Positions 5,879-12,440 of a stretch of DNA of 19,847 nucleotides are shown here, piece by piece. Position 1 is the stretch's first letter. Every line of letters begins with the position of its first letter. Below the pieces are notes generated by a model. It did no database searches, was not told the DNA's origin, and saw nothing but the letters and a program-made list of their open reading frames with translations. The translations under genes were made by a program, and so were the position numbers. Source of the stretch: JANNHP01 sp031404455. Its GTDB lineage: Bacteria; Planctomycetota; JAJSAM01; JAJVHW01. The stretch covers positions 1 to 19,847 of the forward strand of contig JANNHP010000391.1 in assembly GCA_031404455.1 (NCBI GenBank). Direction: 5' to 3'.

Positions 5879-7015
5879 CTAAACACGTTTCTCATAAACA
5901 CGATAGCGCCGATACTCGGTCCCTCCAGCCTGGCGGATCGAGGCCAGCATGGACTCGTTGTCCTCGAGCATCCACGAACACTCTCCACCGGTAGTCCCCA
6001 GCTTGCGCCCACGCACGATCGTCTCCTGGATCAACGTGGCGTCGAGCCCGCTGCGCCGCCACTGCGGCAGGACGCCGAGGGTGATGATCCGGACGGTCCT
6101 GACGCGTCGCTTCCAGCGCAGCAGAGTCAGGACCGACCAGGGCCAGAGCCTGCCGCGGATGCGGGCGAGCAGGACGTTCGCGTCGGGGAGCGTGAGGGCG
6201 AACGCGACCGGCGCCCCCTCCCGCTCCGCGAAGATGAGGAACTCCGGCTCGAGGATCGGCCTGAAGGCCTTCGCCTGGTGCCGGATCTCCTCCGGGGTCA
6301 TGGGCACGAACCCCCAGTTCTTCTCCCAGGCGGCGTTGTAGATGCGCAGGACGTGCTCCACGTCCTCGGCGAACCCGCGGGCGTCCGTCCGGACGGAGCG
6401 CAGAGTGAAGCTGCCGCGGTCGAGGATGCGCTTCATGATGCGGCTGAGGCGCGGGTCGTCGGCGGCGGGGGTGTCGATCCAGAGGGCGAGGAGGTCCTTC
6501 GCCTTGACGAGCCCCCACGACTCGAGGTGTCCCTGGTACCAGGCGGGGTTGTACGCCATGTCGAGGACCGGCGGTCCGGGCCGGTCGTCCCGGACGAGGA
6601 GCCCGGAGATGCCGTTGGTGGTGTAGGACAGCGGGCCGCGGACACGGTCCCTGCCGCGCTCGCGCAGCCAGATCGCCGCAGCGTCGAGGAGCGCGTGCGC
6701 CGTCTCCGCGCGGTCCTCGGTCTCGAACCACCCGAAGAGCCCCGTCCGGTCGCCGTGCACCTCGTCCTGAACGCGATCGACCGTGGCGGCGATGCGTCCC
6801 ACGTCCCGGCCGTCGCGGACGGCCACGAAGTGCTGCACTTCGGCGTGCCGGAAGAACGGATCGACCTCGGGGTTCCAGCGCGACGAGCAGTCCGCGAGGA
6901 GCGGGACGACGAAGTGCGGATCGCCCTCGTAGGGCGGGAGCCCGGCGCGCCAGAACCGCTTGCGTTCGCCGCGCGAGAAGCCCAGGGGGACGATTCGCAG
7001 CCCGGCGTCCGCCAA
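5879..7015 (-). CDS. GNAT-superfamily acyltransferase, candidate bacterial ceramide synthase
   Basis: This 378-residue protein belongs to a long GNAT-related group (YghO-like). The central block includes G-P-L-S-Y-T-T-N (128-134 region), a D-D-R-P-G-P-P stretch and Y-N-P-A-W-Y (155-160), typical of that group. The acyl-CoA-binding GNAT core is at about 306-375, with L-G-V-L-P-Q-W-R-R-S-G (313-323). In Caulobacter a GNAT-type protein (bCerS) N-acylates the product of serine palmitoyltransferase to 3-oxo-ceramide, and similarity plus position suggest the same role here. Direct homology to bCerS cannot be tested from the sequence alone, so another N-acyltransferase is possible. TTG 7015 is chosen: GGAG lies 8 bases upstream and only 13 bases separate it from the stop of the serine palmitoyltransferase gene, so translation is probably coupled. 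Confidence 0.75.
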   Translation of the reverse strand: MADAGLRIVPLGFSRGERKRFWRAGLPPYEGDPHFVVPLLADCSSRWNPEVDPFFRHAEVQHFVAVRDGRDVGRIAATVDRVQDEVHGDRTGLFGWFETEDRAETAHALLDAAAIWLRERGRDRVRGPLSYTTNGISGLLVRDDRPGPPVLDMAYNPAWYQGHLESWGLVKAKDLLALWIDTPAADDPRLSRIMKRILDRGSFTLRSVRTDARGFAEDVEHVLRIYNAAWEKNWGFVPMTPEEIRHQAKAFRPILEPEFLIFAEREGAPVAFALTLPDANVLLARIRGRLWPWSVLTLLRWKRRVRTVRIITLGVLPQWRRSGLDATLIQETIVRGRKLGTTGGECSWMLEDNESMLASIRQAGGTEYRRYRVYEKRV

Positions 7016-7028
7016 GGCCCGGTCTCCG

Positions 7029-8219
7029 CTACGCGACCTTCAGGAGCCCGGCGTCGCGTCCGAGGCGCGCGAAGACCTCGACCACCTTGTCGAGCTCGTC
7101 GAAGGAGTGCGTCGCCATGTACGAGGTCCGGATGAGGCCCTCGTCGGGCGGGACGCCCGGGGCGACCACGGGGTTCGTGAAGACGCCCTCGTCGTGGAGG
7201 CGGCGCCAGAACTGGAACGTCTCCAGGTGGCCGCCGATCCGGATCGGGATGATGGCCGCGCGGCTCTGACCGACGTCGTAGCCGAGTTCGAGGAGCTTCG
7301 TCTGCATCCGCGACACGTTGGCCCACAGCCGGTCGCGCCGCTCGGGCTCCGTCTCGATGATGTCGAGCGCCGCGAGCGCCGCCGCGACCGCGGACGGCGG
7401 CGAGGAGGCGGAGAAGATGATCGAACGCCCGGTGTGCTTGACGTAGTCGATCACGTCCTCGTTCGCGACCGCGAAGCCGCCGAGCGACGCGAACGACTTG
7501 GAGAACGTGCCGACGATGACGTCGATCTCGTCCTCGAGGTCGAAGTGCTCAGCAGTCCCGCGCCCGTGCGTGCCGAGGACGCCCACTCCGTGCGCGTCGT
7601 CGAGCATGATGCGCGCGCCGTACTTCTTCGCCACTCGCACGAGGTTCGGCAGGTCGACGAGATCGCCCTTCATGGAGAACACACCGTCGGTCACGTCGAG
7701 CCGGCCGGCACCGTCGGGAACCCTCTGGAGCTGGCGTTCCAGGTCCTCCATGTCGTTGTGGCGGTACTTGTAGAGCTCGCCGAACGAGAGGCGGCAGCCG
7801 TCGTAGATCGAGGCGTGGTTCTCGCGATCGCAGAGCACGACGTCGTTCTTGCCGACGAGCGTGGAGATCACGCCCAGGTTGACCTGGAAGCCGGTCGAGA
7901 AGGTCACGCACCCCGGCTTGCGCATGAACTTGGCGAGCCGGGACTCGAGTTCGACGTGAAGGTCGAGCGTGCCGTTCAGGAAGCGCGATCCCGTGCACCC
8001 CGATCCGAACCGGTGGACGGCCGCGACGGCGGCTGCGACGACCTTGGGGTGGTGCGTGAGGCCGAGGTAGTTGTTCGAGCCGATCATGATCAGCCGGCGC
8101 CCGTCGACCACGACCGACTCGGTGTGGGTCTCCGAGATGGGCTGGAAGTATGGGTAGAGACCGAGGCGCCTGAGCTCGTCGGCGCGGTCGAAGCGTCGGA
8201 ACTTCTCGAATAGATCCAC
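7029..8219 (-). CDS. spt: Serine palmitoyltransferase-like alpha-oxoamine synthase
   Basis: This PLP fold-type I enzyme condenses an amino acid with an acyl thioester and loses CO2. With serine and a long-chain acyl thioester it gives 3-ketosphinganine, the first sphingolipid step. From GTG 8219 (396 residues) the landmarks are H135 in N-H-A-S-I, which stacks on PLP; D207-D-A-H210 for the cofactor; and K241 in G-T-F-S-K-S-F, the Schiff-base lysine. The N-terminus V-D-L-F-E-K followed by Y-P-Y-F-Q-P matches the SPT-like subgroup rather than 2-amino-3-ketobutyrate ligase or BioF, although those remain formal alternatives. GTG 8219 is preferred because family similarity starts there and GAGGAGG lies upstream, at a rather long 13-base spacing. 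GTG 8261 gives 14 more residues but no Shine-Dalgarno. The neighbouring acyltransferase and reductase support the sphingolipid reading. Confidence 0.83.
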   Translation of the reverse strand: MDLFEKFRRFDRADELRRLGLYPYFQPISETHTESVVVDGRRLIMIGSNNYLGLTHHPKVVAAAVAAVHRFGSGCTGSRFLNGTLDLHVELESRLAKFMRKPGCVTFSTGFQVNLGVISTLVGKNDVVLCDRENHASIYDGCRLSFGELYKYRHNDMEDLERQLQRVPDGAGRLDVTDGVFSMKGDLVDLPNLVRVAKKYGARIMLDDAHGVGVLGTHGRGTAEHFDLEDEIDVIVGTFSKSFASLGGFAVANEDVIDYVKHTGRSIIFSASSPPSAVAAALAALDIIETEPERRDRLWANVSRMQTKLLELGYDVGQSRAAIIPIRIGGHLETFQFWRRLHDEGVFTNPVVAPGVPPDEGLIRTSYMATHSFDELDKVVEVFARLGRDAGLLKVA

Positions 8220-8415
8220 GGGCGAAACCAGGCCTCCTCGGCGTACCGCAGGCTCCCTCACACGAACTCAAACGACCCAGAGGCGACGCGCCTTCCCCGA
8301 CCGGGAACACCGCGGAGCTCGCAAGTCCAGTTGCGGCAGGAGGCTAGGGGAGCGCGGCGAGATGCGTCAATCTGTTTCACGGGCGCGGCGCAGGGCGACG
8401 CGGCAGGATGGGCGG

Positions 8416-9414
8416 ATGGAGACGCTCGTCACCGGCGCGACCGGGTTCGTCGGGAGGCACGTCGCGGAGGAGCTCGCGAGGTGCGGCCGTTCGGTCCGCT
8501 GCCTCGTCCGGCGCACGTCCGACGCGGCGGATCTCGAGCGTGCCGGCTTCAGCGTCGCCTTGGGCGAGCTCCTCGACCAGCCTTCGCTCGAGGAGGCCGT
8601 GCGGGGCGTGGACGCCGTCGTTCACGTCGCCGGGCTCATCGCCGCCCGGTCGTTCACCGAGATGCGTCGTGTCAACGCCGAGGGGGTCGCCCGGCTCGCC
8701 CGCGCCTCGGCGCGCGCCGAGGTTCCGCCGCGGCGCTTCGTGCTCGTGTCCTCGCTCGCCGCCGCGGGTCCTTCGCGGGGCGCACGGCCGTCCCGCGAGG
8801 AGGACGCCCCCCGTCCCGTCAGCCGCTACGGCCTCTCGAAGCTGATGGGCGAGCGGGCAGCGCTCCGGTCGCTCCCCGGGTCGATCCCGCTCACGATCGT
8901 CCGCCCGCCTGCGGTCTATGGGCCGTGGGACCGCGGGCTCCTCGCCTTCTTCGACGTCGCCGCCCGCGGGCTGCTGCTCCGCCTCGGCACGATGCCCCGG
9001 CCGGTCTCGATCGTCCACGGCGAGGACCTCGCGGTGGGCATCCGCCTGGCACTCGAGTCCCCGGTCGCAGAGGGGCGCACGTACTTCATCGCAGATCCGG
9101 AGCCGCACCCGATCGACGAGCTCCTCGCCCGGATCGCCGCGGCCGTGGGAGGACGAACGCGCGCCGTGCGCGTTCCCGAGCCGCTCGTCCGAGTCGCCGG
9201 CGTCGTCGCGGAGGAGGTGGCCCGCTTCAGGGGCGCGACCCCGCTCTTCTCCCGCGACAAGGTGCGCGAGTTCCTCGCGGAGGGCTGGGTGTGCGACCCT
9301 GGCCGCGCGATGCGGGAGCTCGGCTGGCGCCCGGCGCGAACCCTCGACGAGGGTCTCGCGGCGACCGCGCGCTGGTACCGCGAGCGCGGGTGGACTCCGT
9401 CGCCTAAGATCTGA
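8416..9414 (+). CDS. NAD(P)-dependent epimerase/dehydratase-family protein, candidate ceramide reductase
   Basis: This 332-residue extended short-chain dehydrogenase has the nucleotide loop G7-x-x-G10-x-x-G13 (T-G-A-T-G-F-V-G), serines 112-113 in V-S-S, and the catalytic Y138-x-x-x-K142 pair (Y-G-L-S-K). A P-P-A-V-Y-G-P motif follows, as usual in the family. In the Caulobacter ceramide pathway an epimerase-like protein (CerR) reduces 3-oxo-ceramide. Here the gene is head to head with the serine palmitoyltransferase-like gene, so the same role is proposed. A nucleotide-sugar epimerase or 3-beta-hydroxysteroid dehydrogenase-like enzyme is the alternative. ATG 8416 is chosen because the Rossmann strand begins at residue 2 and AGGA lies 7 bases upstream; an in-frame ATG at 8362 would only add an arginine-rich stub. 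The TPR gene begins 2 bases after the stop. Confidence 0.8.
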   Translation: METLVTGATGFVGRHVAEELARCGRSVRCLVRRTSDAADLERAGFSVALGELLDQPSLEEAVRGVDAVVHVAGLIAARSFTEMRRVNAEGVARLARASARAEVPPRRFVLVSSLAAAGPSRGARPSREEDAPRPVSRYGLSKLMGERAALRSLPGSIPLTIVRPPAVYGPWDRGLLAFFDVAARGLLLRLGTMPRPVSIVHGEDLAVGIRLALESPVAEGRTYFIADPEPHPIDELLARIAAAVGGRTRAVRVPEPLVRVAGVVAEEVARFRGATPLFSRDKVREFLAEGWVCDPGRAMRELGWRPARTLDEGLAATARWYRERGWTPSPKI

Positions 9415-9416
9415 GC

Positions 9417-10562
9417 ATGCTGCGAAACGCACTTCCCTCGTTCGCGCTGCTTCTCGGCTTCGCCGCCTCCGCCGCGGCGGGCGACACCACGCGGGACTGG
9501 GAGCGCTGGAGCCGCACGCGCGCCGAAGTGCTCGAGCGCGAAGGCCGGTTCGAGGACGCGATCGAGGAGTGGACGGTCGTGGCGCGGCTCAGCCCGGACC
9601 TGGTCGAGCCCTTCTCCAGGGCCGCGGTGCTCGCGGTCGAGATGCCGGTCCAGAGGAAGCAGACGCTCGAACCTGGCTCGCCCGCCGCCGAGATCGCGGA
9701 GCGACTCATCCAGGCGGGCGTCGCACGCGGCGGACAGGGCGATCCGGGACTCGCGTACGCCGCGGGTCGTCTCCAACTCGCCGCAGGCAAGTGGGGCTCG
9801 GCCTGGCGGCTCCTCTGCGACGCGAAGCAGTGGGGTTTCGACCCCGTGCGCGTCCGCTACTGGCACTACAGGGCCGCAGTCAACAGAGGCGCGATGCTCG
9901 TCGAGTCGGGACGGGCGCAGGAGGCCGTCGACGAACTCGAGTTCCTGCGCCGGACGCAGCCGAACCACCCGGACGAGCGTTTCCTCCTGATCGACCTCGC
10001 GGCCGCGCGCAGCGCGATGGACGAGCCCGAGGTCGCGCTGAAGATCCTCGACGAGATCCTCGTGAAGACTCCGGGTGCCGCCGACGCGCACTACCTCTAC
10101 GCGATCATCCTCGTCCGGCAGGGGCGGCTCGACGAGGCCGAGAAGCGTTTCGAGGAGACGATGCGGTACGCGAAGGGCTCCTTCTCGGACAAGGAGTACC
10201 GCAACGCGCAGCTCAAGCTCTGCGACGTGCAGCTCAAGCTCGGCAAGCTCGACGACGCCGAGAAGTCGGCGAACCGCTACCTCGAGCTCGCGAAGGACGA
10301 CCCCGAGGGCCTCTTCATGCTCGGACGCATCCGGCAGTCGCGAGGGCAGCTCGAGGAGGCCGCGAAGCTCTTCCGGCGCGTGGCGCGCATGTCTCCCCGG
10401 TGGCTGGACACCCTCATCAACCTGAAGAAGGTGCTCCACGAGCTCGGAGAGGACGCCGAGGCCGAGGAGATCGGGCGGCGCATCATCGAGATCGAGAAGA
10501 AGCGCGCAGCCGACCTCGAGGGCAAGGCTCCCACGATGGACGCGCCGCAGCCGAAACGCTGA
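9417..10562 (+). CDS. Exported tetratricopeptide-repeat protein
   Basis: This 381-residue protein has a clear signal peptide (about 1-21: short basic start, L-L-L-G-F core, A-S-A-A-A-G end) and helical TPR-like repeats to about residue 360. They are visible around 28-60 (R-A-E-V-L-E-R-E-G-R-F), 155-190 (G-R-A-Q-E-A-V-D-E-L), 196-275 (G-R-L-D-E-A-E-K-R-F) and 285-350 (G-K-L-D-D-A-E-K; G-Q-L-E-E-A-A-K-L-F). TPRs mediate protein-protein contacts, and the signal suggests a periplasmic or outer-membrane-associated scaffold. There is no lipobox cysteine. The ATG is 2 bases after the preceding stop, pointing to co-transcription with the reductase gene. A TAAGAT 6 bases upstream lies inside that gene's last codons and may be chance. 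The partner is unknown. Confidence 0.85.
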   Translation: MLRNALPSFALLLGFAASAAAGDTTRDWERWSRTRAEVLEREGRFEDAIEEWTVVARLSPDLVEPFSRAAVLAVEMPVQRKQTLEPGSPAAEIAERLIQAGVARGGQGDPGLAYAAGRLQLAAGKWGSAWRLLCDAKQWGFDPVRVRYWHYRAAVNRGAMLVESGRAQEAVDELEFLRRTQPNHPDERFLLIDLAAARSAMDEPEVALKILDEILVKTPGAADAHYLYAIILVRQGRLDEAEKRFEETMRYAKGSFSDKEYRNAQLKLCDVQLKLGKLDDAEKSANRYLELAKDDPEGLFMLGRIRQSRGQLEEAAKLFRRVARMSPRWLDTLINLKKVLHELGEDAEAEEIGRRIIEIEKKRAADLEGKAPTMDAPQPKR

Positions 10563-10623
10563 TTCCCGCCGTTCTCGACTTGACGGCTCAATTCTCGATC
10601 CGGGAATCCCGATGCGGAACTTG

Positions 10624-10652
10624 CGCACCCCGCCCTGTCGGAGAGGGGTGCG
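10624..10652. repeat. Stem-loop in the 109-bp gap before the HAMP-type gene
   Basis: CGCACCCC (10624-10631) pairs perfectly with GGGGTGCG (10645-10652) around a 13-base loop containing CCCTGTCGGAGA. No T-run follows, so it is not a classic terminator. The Shine-Dalgarno of the next gene starts 7 bases later. It may be a dispersed palindromic repeat or a site affecting read-through. A TTGACG at 10580-10585 could be a -35 box, but no convincing -10 is seen. Confidence 0.45.
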
Positions 10653-10671
10653 GAATTCGGGAGGCCCAGCC

Positions 10672-11337
10672 ATGTCCGAGCCGAGATACAAGCGCCGCCA
10701 GATCCTCATCGACGCCGAGCTCCAGCTCGGGATGTCGGTGAACATGGTCGGCTGGCTCTACTTCTACGTGGTGGGCTTCGCGCTCGTCGCGAACGCGTCC
10801 TCGATCTGGGCGGTCCTGACGGAGCCCGAGACGGAGAGCGCCTACTACGACGCCGCGCAGCGCATGCAGTGGTTCGCGCAGTACACGGTGATCCCGCTCG
10901 CGCTGACGTTCGTCTGCGTCGCCGCGCACAGCCTGATCTTCACGCACCGCGTGGCGGGCCCGATCTACCGCATTCGCACCGTGCTGCACGACATGGCCCA
11001 GCGCAACCTCCCGAAGGTTCCCGTGACGCTGCGCCCGAAGGACTACTTCAAGGACGTCGTCGTCGAGCTGAACGCCGTGATCGACGCCTTCAAGGACGAC
11101 GCCGGCCGCCAGCGCCGGATGAACCAGGAGACGTCCGCCGCGATGACCGAGCTCCTCGCCGCGATCGAGTCGGGCCGCCAGAAGTCCGACGTCCTGGCGC
11201 TCGCGCACAAGGCCCTCGACGGGACCGAGCGGCTCGACCGTCATCTCGGCGCGTTCCTCGGCGCCGACCCCGCCGCCGCCTCCGCCCAGCCCGTCGCCGC
11301 GCCGGCCCCTTCCGACGCGACATCCGTCACGGCCTGA
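10672..11337 (+). CDS. Two-helix membrane protein with a HAMP-like domain and no output domain
   Basis: This 221-residue protein has an N-terminal basic motif (Y-K-R-R-Q-I-L-I-D, 6-14), a membrane segment at about 21-45, a short exposed loop, and a second segment at about 72-92. Next is H-R-V-A-G-P-I-Y-R-I-R (92-102), the conserved entry to HAMP-like linkers of a sensor/chemotaxis-type family, and a coiled helical region to about 190. The last 30 residues are Ala/Pro-rich. No histidine kinase, cyclase or chemotaxis signalling domain follows, so it may pass a signal to a separate partner or only organise the membrane. ATG 10672 is chosen because GGGAGG lies 7 bases upstream; an in-frame ATG at 10612 would add a stub translated from the stem-loop. 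Function unknown. Confidence 0.78.
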   Translation: MSEPRYKRRQILIDAELQLGMSVNMVGWLYFYVVGFALVANASSIWAVLTEPETESAYYDAAQRMQWFAQYTVIPLALTFVCVAAHSLIFTHRVAGPIYRIRTVLHDMAQRNLPKVPVTLRPKDYFKDVVVELNAVIDAFKDDAGRQRRMNQETSAAMTELLAAIESGRQKSDVLALAHKALDGTERLDRHLGAFLGADPAAASAQPVAAPAPSDATSVTA

Positions 11338-11391
11338 GCGCCCTTCCGAGCCCCCCGCGACCGGAACACCGCACGACGGATCCGGGCGCTC
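11336..11391. repeat. 8-bp inverted repeat flanking the gap upstream of malate dehydrogenase
   Basis: GAGCGCCC (11336-11343, overlapping the previous stop codon) is a perfect inverted copy of GGGCGCTC (11384-11391), with 40 bases between. The right arm ends 2 bases before the TAGACT hexamer. It could be a weak terminator stem or an operator, and chance is possible at this GC content. Confidence 0.3.
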
Positions 11392-11393
11392 GC

Positions 11394-11399
11394 TAGACT
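11394..11399 (+). promoter_or_regulatory. -10-like hexamer TAGACT upstream of malate dehydrogenase
   Basis: TAGACT followed by CCCCGGGC lies 51 bases before ATG 11451. The same hexamer followed by CCGGGC occurs at 12427, before the next gene. No -35 match is seen. The implied leader carries AGGAG at 11440-11444. Confidence 0.4.
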
Positions 11400-11450
11400 C
11401 CCCGGGCCGCGAATCGCAGTTCCGCGACGCGTGCCTTCCAGGAGTCCACC

Positions 11451-12383
11451 ATGGCGAAAGTGACCGTCTTCGGGGCCGGCAACGTCGGCGCGACCTGCGC
11501 GCACGTGCTCGCCCAGCGCGACATCTGCGACGTCACCATGATCGACGTCGTCGAGGGGATGCCGCAGGGCAAGGCGCTCGACATGCGCCAGTCCGGGCCG
11601 CTCCAGGACTTTGGCGTCGAGATCGCGGGATCGAACGACTTCGCGGCCGTCGCCGGCTCCGACGTCGTCGTCGTCACCGCCGGGCTCGCGCGCAAGCCAG
11701 GGATGGACCGCATGGAGCTCCTGCAGAAGAACGTGGGCATCGTCGCCGGGGCCGCGAAGGCGATCCGCGACCACGCGCCGAACTCGGTCATCGTGATGGT
11801 GACGAACCCGCTCGACGTCATGTCGTACGTGGCGATGAAGGTGTCGGGCTTCCCGCGCGAGCGGGTCGTCGGGATGGCGGGCGTGCTCGACTCGGCGCGC
11901 CTGAGGGCGTTCATCGCGATGGAGCTCGGCATGTCGATCGTCGACGTCTCGGCGATGGTCCTCGGCGGCCACGGAGACTCGATGGTGCCGCTCCCGCGGT
12001 ACTCGACGGTGAACGGCGTTCCGATCACCGAGCTGATGGACGCAGCGACCATCACGCGCATCGCCGACCGTACGCGCAAGGGCGGCGCCGAGATCGTCAA
12101 CTTGCTGAAGACCGGCAGCGCCTACTACGCCCCGGGCACCAGCTCCGCGCAGATGTGCGAGGCGATCCTCAAGAACCGCCGCCACCTGCTGCCCTGCTCG
12201 GTGCAGCTCCGCGGCGAGTACGGCCTCTCCGACGTCTTCTGCGGCGTGCCGGTCGTGCTCGGCAGGGGCGGCCTCCAGAAGATCGTCGAACTCAAGCTCT
12301 CGGCCGCGGAACAGGCCGAACTCGTCAAGAGCGCGGAAGGCGTGCGCAAGGGCCAGGACGAGGTCGCGCCCTTCCTCGGGTAG
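11451..12383 (+). CDS. mdh: Malate dehydrogenase (LDH-like type)
   Basis: This 310-residue NAD-dependent enzyme interconverts malate and oxaloacetate in the citric acid cycle. The nucleotide loop is G8-A-G-N-V-G13, and D32 (M-I-D) binds the adenosine ribose of NAD. Substrate arginines R81 and R87 lie in A-R-K-P-G-M-D-R; the first arginine marks malate rather than lactate specificity. N119-P-L-D precedes D147 and R150 in V-L-D-S-A-R, and the proton-relay histidine is H174 in G-G-H-G-D-S. Length and motifs are those of the LDH-like MDH group found in many non-enteric bacteria. ATG 11451 has AGGAG 6 bases upstream. It seems to be a single-gene unit with its own promoter-like hexamer upstream and a stem-loop downstream. 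Confidence 0.95.
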   Translation: MAKVTVFGAGNVGATCAHVLAQRDICDVTMIDVVEGMPQGKALDMRQSGPLQDFGVEIAGSNDFAAVAGSDVVVVTAGLARKPGMDRMELLQKNVGIVAGAAKAIRDHAPNSVIVMVTNPLDVMSYVAMKVSGFPRERVVGMAGVLDSARLRAFIAMELGMSIVDVSAMVLGGHGDSMVPLPRYSTVNGVPITELMDAATITRIADRTRKGGAEIVNLLKTGSAYYAPGTSSAQMCEAILKNRRHLLPCSVQLRGEYGLSDVFCGVPVVLGRGGLQKIVELKLSAAEQAELVKSAEGVRKGQDEVAPFLG

Positions 12384-12401
12384 CGGGCGCGGAAACTGGC
12401 G

Positions 12402-12422
12402 CTCTTCCCAGCGAGGGAAGGG
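12402..12422 (+). terminator. Stem-loop after malate dehydrogenase, possible terminator
   Basis: Bases 12402-12409 (CTCTTCCC) pair with 12415-12422 (GGGAAGGG) around a 5-base loop, with one G-T wobble. It lies 19 bases after the stop codon and just before the TAGACT hexamer of the next gene. There is no T-run, so rho-independent termination is uncertain. Confidence 0.35.
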
Positions 12423-12426
12423 GCAC

Positions 12427-12432
12427 TAGACT
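12427..12432 (+). promoter_or_regulatory. -10-like hexamer TAGACT upstream of the Kelch protein gene
   Basis: TAGACT ends 8 bases before the TTG start at 12441, leaving no room for a Shine-Dalgarno. This would give a leaderless or almost leaderless transcript. The following CCGGGC repeats the context at 11394. Confidence 0.4.
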
Positions 12433-12440
12433 CCGGGCGC

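Noticed and set aside
8270..11370. Similar short strings (ending in GGAACACCGC) near 8320 and 11365
   Set aside because: The match is short and the flanks differ, so it may be chance. I could not support a repeat family from two partial matches.
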